A stretch of 64,000 bases of DNA, taken from Gorsachius magnificus (taxonomy: Eukaryota > Chordata > Aves > Pelecaniformes > Ardeidae). Each line of letters starts with the position of its first letter. The stretch's first letter is position 1. Positions 46,948 through 59,213 of this stretch are shown here, piece by piece. The notes beneath the pieces were generated by a model, which saw nothing but the letters and a program-made list of their open reading frames with translations, searched no databases and had not been told where the DNA came from. The DNA lies in contig CM067086.1 of assembly GCA_034008185.1 (NCBI GenBank), positions 32,075,007 through 32,139,006 on the forward strand, written 5' to 3'. Both the position numbers and the translations under genes were made by a program.

Positions 46948-49900
46948 CTGAAGGAAGTGAAAAAAAGGAGGGAGAAAAGAAAAAAATATTGGTTTTGTTT
47001 GGTTTCCCAAAACAGAGCACGGTGTATTTTGGTTTTATGACAATAGCAATATGGTCTGTAATGCAGTTTAAGCTGCCTACCAAGGTTGACTTTGCCTGAA
47101 GGGAACTTAAAATGAAACACGTACATCTTTAAAAAAAACACTAAGGGTCTTTGCCATTCCATTTTCTTTAATAGAACGGAAGCATTACTCACTCTGCCTC
47201 ACCTCTGAAAACATAAAGATGTGCAAAGCCAAACACAACCCACACGGGAAGGGCAATATTGAGTCACAACAGCCCAGCTTGCCCAATGTCCTGCCACAAA
47301 CAATATCTGGTACTAGACAATTTTAGTCAGAGGTGCAAGAAACTTATCAGCAAGAATGAAGGAACCCAAGTAACCTATCATGATTGACCTTGGTAGTTGA
47401 ACCATGGATGCGGCCAGCTTCATATCACCAGTTATTTGTTTTTTTAAAACATTACATATGTGTGGATACCACCTGCAACAGCCTACCTGCACGTTCCCAA
47501 AGCCACACTTTGTTCCTTCCCAATGACATCCTGCCCAGCTGTCAACTGCATTCCATGCATCCCACAACCTAATTGCACACTATGTAAAAATCTATTTCCT
47601 TTCAGAAGTTTGAATTTTTCATCTTTCTGAATACTTCTTCTTCCCAAGCATTCAGTTCAGATGCAGCCTCCTTTCTTCTCAGCCTCTCAGTACAGACAAC
47701 CCCAGTCTCCCAATTCCTCGCCCAGAAGAATTCCTCCATACCACAATCACTTCTGTTCCCCTTCTCTGAGGCCAGCTTGGCTTCTGCCTTAGCTTTTAGA
47801 GATGGGGAAACCCACAATGCACATGAATGAGTCCCCAGTTTCTGTCTGCTTGTCCCCTGGAAACCCCAACACCTGCCAGTAGTTCACTGTTGTACCCTCA
47901 GCTGTACTCTGAGCTGCCTATAGGGATACCCAGGTCTCTTTCCCAAGTTCATACTGTCTTCCTGAGGACCCCGACTGCCAGTCCTCTTTCCATAACCATT
48001 GGAAGAGCTTCACCAGGACATGATAGTAGCAGCCCTTTTCACTTCCCATGCTACCCTGCTCAGTGGTTAGTCAGTCAGACCTTTAACAATTACCCAAACC
48101 CAACCACCTGCTCACAAGAAGATTTCAGGGGGCTCCTGAATCATGTCCCATGAGGATTAAGCAAAGAAAAGGAAAGTTAAAGATGTCTTAAGCCCCTTGC
48201 AAGCCTCGGGGTCCAGAGTTGCTCTCTAACACACCAATATCTCAGCTCGATGTCAAAGCACTTAGGAGCTCAGCAGCTCGGAGCTGGCTGGCAAGTGGGC
48301 ACTGACTGACACCCTGCCTGCATGCACAAAGCCACAGCTCTCCAAGTGTGTTGATAGCTGGATGCCTTACAGGGAAGTGTGAGTCACTGCCATAATCACC
48401 TTGGTGTTACAGTTGCCTACAAAGCTGTCTGCTGGATGCTTTGAGGTTAAAGCTGTTGAAAAAACATTGCCTGAAGCCTAGTTTGGTTTGGTCTTTAACC
48501 ACTCCAAGAACATGCATCTCTGAAATTTGGTTTTTGACATTTAAAAAAAAATTCACCCCGTTTCTCTTCCCAGTTAAATGAGATGAAAAACAATTGAGAA
48601 GTTGCATATTTTCATATAAAAACTTATTAGCTCTGCACTGCTGGATCTTTTGAAGAATCATACATTACAAAAAACCCTATTTAAACATGACAGCTGGGAA
48701 AAGTAAGCGAGGTCTGCACTTGTTTTAATTTGGGTGGGGCAAACTTTTTTTAAAAAATCTCATCTGTCAGAGACTTGCCAAAATTTGTAACAGCACAGGT
48801 TTTTTTAAGTGTTTTTGTTCCTTTTCTGCAACACTTTCTATAACCTGGCAACACCTGTTCCAAATGGGAAATTGGAAAATTTAAACCTGAAGGCAATTTT
48901 AAACAGTTTATAGAGACCTGGACTAGACTATAAAAACACTGTAGAGCTGGACCAGATTTTTGCCCGGTTCTTGTCAGGTGTTGGACTATCACAAGTTAGC
49001 TCTGGCTACAGTAATGTCTTTCTGTAGCCCCCGAGGTACAAAGATCACCAGTGACTGTAAACATACAGCAAAACACAGCAGACTGAAGATGCTGAAGCTT
49101 CCTCTCGGCATGTCAGAGACCCTGAAAGACTTGCTAGGCTTTTCAGCTGTCTGTATAAACAGACTTTAAAAGCAGAGCTGCCTGGTAGCACAGTATGGTG
49201 CACATACAGTGACTAAATATTCAGTTAAACACAGAAGCCATTCTGGTTTAGAAGGAACACATGCATCTGCCAGTTATCACAACTTTGAGGGCTTGAGCTA
49301 CTGGCTTGAATCTTTTTGCAAATCCCTTGTGTCAGAAGCAGAGTTCCACAGATCAGAGTTATCCAGAGGTGCACCAAAAAAGCCAAAATACTGGTTCCCA
49401 GCATCAAACCACATTACTAACTTACTGAAAACTCAGCTTGTATCATGAAAACTCACTTAAGCCTTCTGCAGCCTGTACCAAAATACTAGAATATAGCTGG
49501 GCTTTGTGGGCCAGGAACACCCCTCCTTCCAGAAAGATCATCTCTGAAGAATGGAAAGTCCTTCTCAGGACTGACAAATGAGCTAAACCTAAGGCTATGG
49601 AACAGCTTTCCTCAGGTGCCTCCTCACAGAGGGATGGGGAGAAACAGCTCGGCATTGATTAATTATGAGGGCCTGAGAAAACATGCAGAGCATCCCAATG
49701 TAGTCTATGAAGTTCTTGCCTACCCAAATTAAGCCAAGCACCACGTTATAAAAAAGAAAAAAAAGAAAATCAAAGCCTTTTTAGCATTTGTAATTTGGAT
49801 TACAGTAGGGAGGCCACACAGCATGTTAGGTGCTTTCCAGACACTGAAGATGCCACACCTGCCTTGCCAAAAAAGTTTATGGTTTACATAGCTGCACAAG

Positions 49901-49953
49901 ATGGTGCTTGTTTTGTTCAGCTAGATTATAATTGTAAAAGTCTGCATTAATTT

Positions 49954-50038
49954 CCAGAAGGATCCAGGATCATGCCTGTCTGATCAGGGTTCTTCTCATG
50001 TGATCAGACAGCACTGCCAGAAAGGCTGGATCTTCTGG
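49954..50038. repeat. Long imperfect inverted repeat (hairpin-forming)
   Basis: CTGTCTGATCA at 49976-49986 pairs perfectly with TGATCAGACAG at 50001-50011 around a 14-base loop. Further out, CCAGAA and GATCCAG (49954-49967, with one bulged G at 49960) pair with CTGGATC and TTCTGG (50026-50038). An unequal internal loop of 8 and 14 bases lies between the two stems. Total span is 85 bases with 24 paired positions outside the loop. It may be an old palindromic transposon remnant, a small-RNA hairpin or chance. Confidence 0.7.
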
Positions 50039-53000
50039 AGATATTACTGAAGGGCTTCAAAAACTCCCCCTTACACAGTAGGACACCTGCTCCACTGTAG
50101 CTCAGAGCCCTTGTCTTTGCTCAGCAGTCCCACCAGACGGCAGATAGCAAAATGGTGGTTCTTTGCCTCGTTTCTAGCTAGTAAGCATTCATGCTACAGA
50201 AGTGACCATCAGCACAGACCATCCAGAGACATTTAACATACTGGCTGTTTTGAGCATCCATCCCCTCCCGCCCAGCACAGAGAGTTTTCTTTCTAACATC
50301 TTCTTGCCTGTCCAAGAGCACAACTGCCCTCCTTTGTAAGCAGCCTCAGCCAGTTGAAGAAAAACATTGGATGAACACTGAAAAGTGTCTGCCTGTGAGG
50401 AGAGCACCTGAATCTATGATTTGTAAGTTACTCATTCCCAGTTCTTTATTCCCACTTGGAGCAAGCAGGCACCCCTTTTCCAAGGAGCACAGCCTTCCTC
50501 CAACAGAGCACCTTGGTCACTGCAGGAGATGCTGCTGAGCGGGGCAGAGGGCTGTGAGCAATCTCCACCAGGTACCCTGACGTCTGGCTACCCACCCTCC
50601 AAAGATTCTCTGGTCCCTACAGGGGAAGGGTAGCAAGATAAAGTATTCTGCCTTTAACACCCAATGTCCTGTCACGTCCCTTGAAGCTCAAATCAAAGCT
50701 TGATGTCCTAAGAGCTTTGGGACACCCATAAAAACAGGCTTTGCAAACAACAGCTTGGTGCTGTACACACAGATACACAACGTGAACAGATCTGAACTCA
50801 GGGAAAAAGCAACACTGCAAACATGTGCAGCACCACCAGGTTTCCAAGCTTCACCTAGAAAGAAGAGGGTAATCATTACCTTCGCTCTGAGATTTCTTAA
50901 AGCCTCTTCTTGATACCTGTGTCCCCATTTGTTTCAGAACAGACTACATCCAAAACAAAAGGGAATAGAGATAGTATCACTGGCTTACCAGCTCTTTTCT
51001 CTTCTTCCTTTTCCTCTGTTAGAGAAGAACTATTAAAAGCAGAACTAAAAAAAAAAAAACCAAAACCCAGACAAAAACTCACACACTAGAAAACCCTACA
51101 AACATAAAACCCCACAAACACTAGCAGGAACAATCTACTTCCCAGAGAAATGTTAAAGTTGGCCAAATTGCAAATGGGATCCATTGAACATAGACTCAAT
51201 ATTAAAATAAGCATAAGTAACACTAGTATTAGTATTTGTATTTTCATAGCACTCGTTTACGTTAAGGGAGCTTGCACAGCTCCTGTACCAGTCAGTTTGA
51301 GTCCCTGCCCTAAAGAGCTTCCAGTTCAATGCAGCTCTTGGAGCATCTTTTTATGTCAAATGTTGTATCTGTATAAGGACATAAACCTCCTCCTTTAGCA
51401 AATACATTTACACAGGTGCTTGCAGAAACCACTTCCCAAACTACTTTCTGCTTCTTCAGACTTGAAAAGAAAAAGGGAAGATAAGAGGTCAGAATGAAGT
51501 TAACTTTGCCAACAAAGCATATCTGTTCTTTTTCTCCACACCTCAACACCACTGCTGACAAACAACAAACACTGATTAAAGGGTTTTTAATGCCTGTGAA
51601 GGAAAGCAGACTCCCTGCAGCTGCACAGCAGCTGGGAACACTTGTGTTATTTAGCAGAGAAAGGTCTGACCCCACAAGTGAAAATGAGCTTGGTGGTCAC
51701 TCATTCTGTTCACCATCTGGGTACATTATAAGCACAAACAGAACAGCACAGCTCTTTGTGACTGAGGTAACAAGAAATGGCCAAGGCATTGCGGTACCAG
51801 AGTAACATGCTTTAGCAAGGCTTCAGGGGGAAGAGGGAGCAAGGGACACAAAGCAACGTGAACGTGAGAAAATGGAAGTCTATTAACAAACAAATCTACA
51901 AGACAAGAGTCCACTACAGCTCAAAACAGAGGTGCCTCCGCTGTTTAGCAGCTTCACTTCTGATTAGTACTGCAGGCTGCTGCCTGACAAAACTGAGGAG
52001 TAGAGAGATGGAGAAAGCAGCACGTGCAATGCCTTACTCCTGTTTTGGCAGACTTAAGGTTTGAAGACCCTTAGAACACATCTTTGGAAAAAATGATTGA
52101 TCTAGGTATGTTCATATGGCACAGATCACTCACCCATTTGTCTAAGCACTCAGTCTGGCCAGTCTTAAGTACAAATGAATGAGTCCTTCCCAGGGAGAAT
52201 TCCCCAGGAAAACCATACCACTTCATACATTAGGAAAGACTATAAACTTCTGGACATTTTTGTTGCTGTTGGAAAGCATCATTTCACATTTCCTAGTTTT
52301 AACCTCACAGATTTATGCCTTTGTTTCAGGCTGGTGCAACCAGCCATGCTGGAGGCAGAGCTGGAGCCAAGTCCCAGTTTTAATCATGGCTAGACTCTCA
52401 GCCCCATGGCAGAATGCCTACAGGGCACAAGGACTTCAACCTCAACCACAGGTTTGGGACTTCAGCCAAGTTTCCTGCCATGGAACCAGAAGCCTAGCAG
52501 GCCTCAAAGGTGTCAAAGATCCTGCTCGAAGCCAGAGACCCAAAATGCTTGGCTTCTAGAAATACTTCTAGAAAAGAGGCAATATGAAAACCTTAGAAAC
52601 TCTGGCAGAGATGGGACTGTCAGGGCTTGCAGTCTTCCATGTGCAGAAAGATATCAACCAGCCAGAACCACCACAACTCCCAACAGCTGACCAGTGTGTC
52701 CAGCCTCTGTCCTGAAAGTGCCCATGCAGCCTCAGAACCAATCTAGTGAAAAAAGGCTTTTGAAGTGAGCTTTCCGGGAAGTCTGTCAAGTGTTTTGGGG
52801 CAGGAAGAGGAAGAGATTGATTTATTTTAATATTCCCTTTTTGGAAATGCCCACAAGTTTGTATTTCACTTGCAGTCTGGATGACTTTGGTTTAAGAATA
52901 TGTTTTTAAACCAAAGTTTTCTTGAAGTCCTGCACCTTAACAGGTTCCAGTCTTTCTGTGGGTGTTTTCTAGTATCCTACAGTTTTACACCAAGCCTTAA

Positions 53001-56000
53001 GGCTTTCACAACAAATTTTAGAAGGGCACAGCGCTTTCCCCAGACAGGAGGGACTTATGAGAAGGATTTTGTAATACCTTTATTCCTTAAGTCATCCCAC
53101 CTGCAAAATGAAGAGCATAGCCTGAGTTGAAGCACCACTTATGTTTCAACCCCTGGCCCCCAGCTGTGCAAACAAGAATAGGTTCAAAGCACACAGCCTG
53201 TTCTTGAGGATGGGGAAGGCTGGGCAAACATATGGGATCACCCCACAAAGCAGGTAAGCTCTAGATGTATTTGTATGAGTTGAATTCAATACAGTTTTCT
53301 GCCCTTACAGGCCAGAAATCTCAGGTTTCTACAGTGATTCTCCCTTCCCCCCCACAATCTTTGTTTTCTGTAAGCCACTACAATGAAGGAGAGCACTTAA
53401 GTATTGCGCTTCATCCGCTAGAGGACTTCTAGCTAAGAAATACTACTTTGGTTTTCTTTACAAACTGATCCCCAAACATGATGCAGCAGCTATACTCTGC
53501 TTTTAGAAGATGAGGTACTAGATTCAAAGAAGTTGCCCAACAGCATATTTGAAGGGGCCACCTATGGCAAATGATTCATTAGAATCTGACCTCATTGCAG
53601 AGAAGCTTTACTGGGTTTTTGGTTGTTGTCTTTAACAGAAAAAGCCATCGCAGTCAGGGAGTGAACTTTTAAAATTATCTTTTTTGCTTCTGAGGTGCAA
53701 GTTTATGCAAGTGCATAACTACAGTTCACTTGTGGGAAAGAAAATGCCAGAGACATCAAGGACAAAAAGTTAATTTCAGATTTTAAAATAATCCCTTCTT
53801 CCACAGAATTTTTATCCACATGCCTGTATCACCTTAAAAGGTGACTTTGATTTTATAAACATCAAGTTTGTTTAAGTGTCTCATAAGTTGTACCACAGAT
53901 CAGTATACCTATCAACTGAAGACAGGAGGAAACCAAAATTCAAAAACACAAAATAGAAATTTCAGCTCAAGTCTCACATTTCTAACACATGACTTCTAAA
54001 CCTTCCTAGTAAGTTTGGCAATGTTAAGGTAGAGACTGATTTAATTCCTTTGAAATAACATTACTTCAGCTTCTGTCAAAGCTCACTCTCCTACTTAGAT
54101 TATTCTTGCAGCCAAGATGACATATAAGCCTAGAACAAACTTGAGATTAAGTTTAATTTGTCAAATACATTGACAAGAGAAGGCATGTTTAACTTGGACT
54201 ATTTCTTCTCTTTAGCTTTGCTACTATGCATGTTGAACCAGATAGAAAATCCAGATGTTTGAATAGTCAAGCAATGAATGTCCCAAGGAAAACTACAGCA
54301 AAACCTCCATTGACATAAAAGGTGGAATCTTGTCCTTAGTAAATTGTATTGTTTAATAACCTGATCCAGTCCTTCTGGCTTAGGGAGTCCTCTGCTTACT
54401 CAGCATAACTGGAAAACAAACAAAACATCCATCTGTATAACTTATGCCAAGCTAGTCTCCGTTGAGTAACCATATCCCCTACTTAAGTTTGTCATAGTGA
54501 TAGTTGAGGCTCTTATCGCCAATCAAGTGTAGCAGGATTACAACTTTGTGCTGTCACTAGAAGGTAAGAAGTCAGCTAGTCCATTGTAGTGGGATAAGTT
54601 TTCCTCAAAAGCAGCTCTCAAGAAAGCAGAAGGGTTGAAGTGATGTCAGGTGTCTACTTGAACAAAGGACAGTATCTCAAGCAAGATTTCCGTGAAGAGT
54701 GATCCCTATCCTTACACAAATGCTATCAAGTTAAATGCTTTAAACCATTGCATGTATTCTTCATGATCTGGAGCAAACCTTCTTGGCCCTGATTCTCTTG
54801 AATCATGGAGGAGACTGAAGTACATGCTTTCTTACCCTCCACTGTATAAACCACTAGAAGTCAGTTCCAGGATTTGTAGAGTTCTGTGCACTCACAGGAG
54901 AAGTTTAGCCACATACAGAAAATGGCTATGAAAGAATACTTTTGTCAGCCTGTTTTCCCCCTTGTACTACCTTTAGTAGGACTGGCTATGCAGTCAGCCT
55001 AAGAAAGCTTCTTCCCCATTTACAAGAGCTTGGAGTACTGCAGACAGAATGGGCAAGCTATAGGGCCATCAGTTCCAAGCTCTTGGAGTGTTAGAAGATG
55101 GAATTTTACCTAATTAGATCCAGCTGTGTAATCTACAGCAATCCTCCCCTCCACCTATATTTAGTTCCTTCCTAATAATTCCACTAGAACCTTTCAGGAG
55201 CCTATTACTGCTCAAGAACAACAGTGCAAGACCCTTCCCTTGAATTTGTCTCAATTTCTACTAATGCAAGTTTGCCAACATTACAGTAATACCTTTCACT
55301 ATGCTGTAATGAACAGCATAACACTTCTTCCTTGTTTCAATTGGCAGAAGAGTCTTGATATCAAATAAGGTTCTCATATGAGTCTTTGCTATGTAATGTG
55401 GGGATACACATTAACTGCAAGCATGTCTGATTGCAACCAAGTTTTGCTGAAGCATTCTTAAATGAATAATCTATTTGATGAAGTACAAATTCTCTGTTGA
55501 GTTTCCATCAGTAGCCTGACAGCTATAAAGGCCTTCCCTTTAAATCCAAAGCCCTTAAAATTTGACTTCATCACCTGACATCAACTCACCCGGACCCCCT
55601 TTTCTTAAGCACCTTTTCATGCTGTCTTTCTCTCAAGAACTCAAAGTACTTTGCCCTTCCCCTTCACAGTGCTATTCCTGAAGAGCAGGGCACCTACTTT
55701 AAGTGGAGCCTCCAAATCAGTTGGTAAGTTTTCTAAACATCCCAAACTGGCAAGATGATAAAACCCACATTTTCTCCTCCCATTACTCATTTTCCCCAAT
55801 AAGACAAAACCTTCTGTACATGCCAGAGACCACCCACTGCAAAAAGTGGGTATGAAGTCTTACCAAAGACTGCTTTGAAACCCCCTGAACACCATCTCCT
55901 AGGTGGGTAGCATCAATTCCCTTTACCATGCACACAAGGCACCTTACGTAAACACACGCAGCAAAACACATACAACTGAGCTTACATCAAGCCAGATACT

Positions 56001-58725
56001 CTTTCCCCACTGACTAGTTTACATCACAGCCAGTGTCGCACTTCATCTACAGCCATATGCATTAGACACCATTATTGTAAACAAGGCAGGTATATGAAGA
56101 GGACTACCATCTCTAGGCCTGCTCTGCTAGGAGATCACCACATGAGGAGACGTGATTAAACAGTTTACAGTTTGGCAACCATATCTTCAGAGTTGAGCTC
56201 CCATGGAAATACAACTGTACAATGGCACTCTGTAGACCACAAATATTTTGTTCTTGTAGATCTTCCAGGATGGAAAATGCCACCCATTAAAACTCTGTAG
56301 CTCTACAAGTTTCAGTCCTTCTTAAATCAATTCTTTTAAAATGCTGAAAGAGGCATTCAAATTGAAGCTGGCATCCAGCCTTCATTATGGCTGTCGTTAC
56401 TGCTGCCAACAGCAGAACCAAGAAGTAGATATTAGAAATAGCTGAGCTCATTAGTTCAAAACCCAGCAAGGGCTGGCTGCCCATCAGTAGAGGTATACTA
56501 ACTGAATGCCAAGACTGAAATTCCATTGCACAGGAGGGATATTAAAAAAGGAGGTACTGTGAACATTAAAGGGTTTGCTTTTCTTAACTATATTCTTACC
56601 TCTGTATGATCCAAAGACAATGATTAACCCAAGATAACTCTCAGGGGAAGATGGCTGCATCAGGGGCTTCTCCCCACTTCATTCGACTTTACATGTACCA
56701 TCATCAACACTTCAGTGTCAAAGCTTCTGAAGCACTATTACAACTTCTGTCTGGGGACATAACTATCTTCACATATCTCCTTCTATAGGCCTGCCTTGCC
56801 ATCTCCAGAGAGACATTCAGAGTTGGGTTCTGGCCTCATCAGCTATACAGAGTATAAAGGAGGTTGCCCTTGTTTACTCTGTTACTCCTCTAAAGTGTCA
56901 AAGACAGTGAAACTTTAGGAAAAAAAAGAAGAATTTCACCTTGTTCATACATAATATCATGTTTCCATATTAAATACAGAGTAGCTCATGCTGCCAATAT
57001 TGTGAAAGCAGCAGCTTTCTCACATTTGTGGCTAACATAATTCCAGCACTCTTAAAAATAAAGGGGTTTATCATAATATTATAAAGGCTGTATAATCCCT
57101 GGACTTTTAGCCTATGGATTAAGAGGCAACAATAAATATACATTCTCATTAGCAGAAGTATTAACTGTTCAGTTAATAGCTACGAGGTACTCTTCACTCC
57201 CCCTACAAAACACTGCAGTAGCGATGTCCACCTACCAATACATGCAGGTATTTGACATTAAGATTGCATATGTCTGATCTGCAGACAGCTAGTTTCAGAG
57301 ACTCAACTTTATACAAGTCAAATGATAATATTTAAAGACACCATTTAGAAATCTTAACTCTTGCTTTAGCAGGCCAGCAGAGACTCTTCAGAATAGCCCT
57401 CCAGTAGGGTGCTTTTGTCATCATAAGGATACCAGGCTTGGCTTCTTAACACTCATTGTTTCAAGTGCCAAACCCCCCTTTGTGGATTCTACGGTGACCC
57501 AAACCCAGACACATTCATTCTAAAGCAAGGTTTAAATTCAGAACCAAAAAAAAAATTTAGTCCTGCTAACCAAGAAAAGACATATGCCAGCCAGGAATTT
57601 AGAGCAAGAGGGAAATAACCAGGAAAGGATATACAAAACAGAACTGAAACTCCTGTCAAAAGTCAGAAAAAATAAACTTAACTCCCTAAGGGAACTTCAT
57701 TGTTTCATTACTTTGTTCTGCAGTTCTGTTTGCATTGTATTTTACAGTATTTACAATATTTCTCATCTTTCTACTTACACTTAAACCAAATGCTTCCCTC
57801 AGTTTTACAGGGGTAACCACCCGCAGAGTTTAGCCCTTTGTACAAATTCAGGGCTGGACAATGCTTCCTCGGACTGTCAGGCGGTCAAAGCTTTCTGGGA
57901 CAGCACAGGCAGTAGCAGGGAAGCTTTCCCCACTACTGAAGTCTTTCTGGACCACAAATGGAAGAACCTGCTGTGCACAGAAGCCTCAGGATATGAACTT
58001 CGGTTCTGCTGGTATGAAACTCTCTGCTCCCACCTCAAAAAAAAGTCACTTAATATGACTATCTAAATAGATGATAAAAACTTTCCCCTGACAGACAAGA
58101 TGCATTTATTGGTTGCTTCAGGAATTGGAAGAGCTACAGAGAGATGGTTCTAAGATAAAATGCTCATGTGAGGCAAGAATTAAGGATCCTCCTTAGCTGC
58201 ACCATGGTTAACTTTAATGCCATCATCTTCTGTCAGCAAACAACATTCAAAAAAGTGTTACTATACACACTGAAGGGTAAATACATTCGCTGATTTCTGC
58301 AGACAGGATTCCTTTACAGTAGCTACTTGTGTCTTTCTTCAAAGTTGCACCAATAACCTAGCTGCTGATTGCTGAGCTTTAAAGGGGAAAAAAAAAGGTT
58401 AAGCATCACTACAGTGCTGCCATTTACTGCAGAGTCAAATTAGGCAACACCACTTCAAACTAGCAAGTTGTTAGTGTGCAAGGTTTTCTAGCCTATTCAA
58501 GTAGTGTTCACATACCTTCCAATAGCTTAGGGGTAAGATGTTGCATTTTATCACTACTGCTGAACTACCCAGCATTATTACTATTACACTAGCATGAAAA
58601 TCTGTTTTAGCATGAAAATGTTTGCACAGGTCAGGAGTATTTTCCATACTGAAGTGACAGATGTGGTTTGTATGATGTTCCCAGAAAAACCGTCACCCAC
58701 TGAGATCTACAAGGAATCTTAGAAC

Positions 58726-59213
58726 AGAACCATAGAATCATAGAGTTTGGAAAAGACCCGTAAGATAAGAGTCCAACCATAAACCTAACACTGCCAAGTC
58801 CACCTCTAAACCATGTCCCTAAGCACCTCATCTACCCATCTTTTAAACACCTCTAGGGATGGGGACTCAACCACTTCCCTGGGCAGCCTCTTCCAATGCT
58901 TGACAGCCCTTTCAGTAAAGAAATTTTTCCAATATCCTATCAAAACCTCCCCTGACACAACTTGAAGCCATTTCCTCTTGTCCTATTGCTTGCTACTTGG
59001 GAGAAGAGACCAACACCCACCTTGCTACAGCCTCCTTTCAGGTAGCTGTAGAGAGCAATAAGGTCTCCCCTCAGCCTCCTCTTCTCCAGGTTGAACAACC
59101 CCAGTTCCCTCAGCTGCTCCCCATAAGACTTGTGCTCCAGACCCCTCACCAGCTTTCTTGCCCTTCTCAGGACATGCTCCAGCACCTCTGTGCCTGTCTT
59201 GTAGGGAGGGGGC
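58726..59213 (-). mobile_element. CR1 LINE, 5'-truncated
   Basis: The left edge carries the CR1 tail octamers agaaccat and agaatcat at 58726-58741. It is followed by the reverse complement of the CR1 3' region: gtccaaccataaacctaac, ccatgtccctaagcacctca, and cttccctgggcagcctcttc. The minus strand gives [16 protein letters not shown] and SNRTRGNGF within 58940-59215, the C-terminal reverse-transcriptase region, ended by stop codons. The right end at about 59213 is the 5' truncation point. The internal sequence differs from the copy at 5497-6014, which suggests another CR1 subfamily. No clear target-site duplication was seen. Confidence 0.92.
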
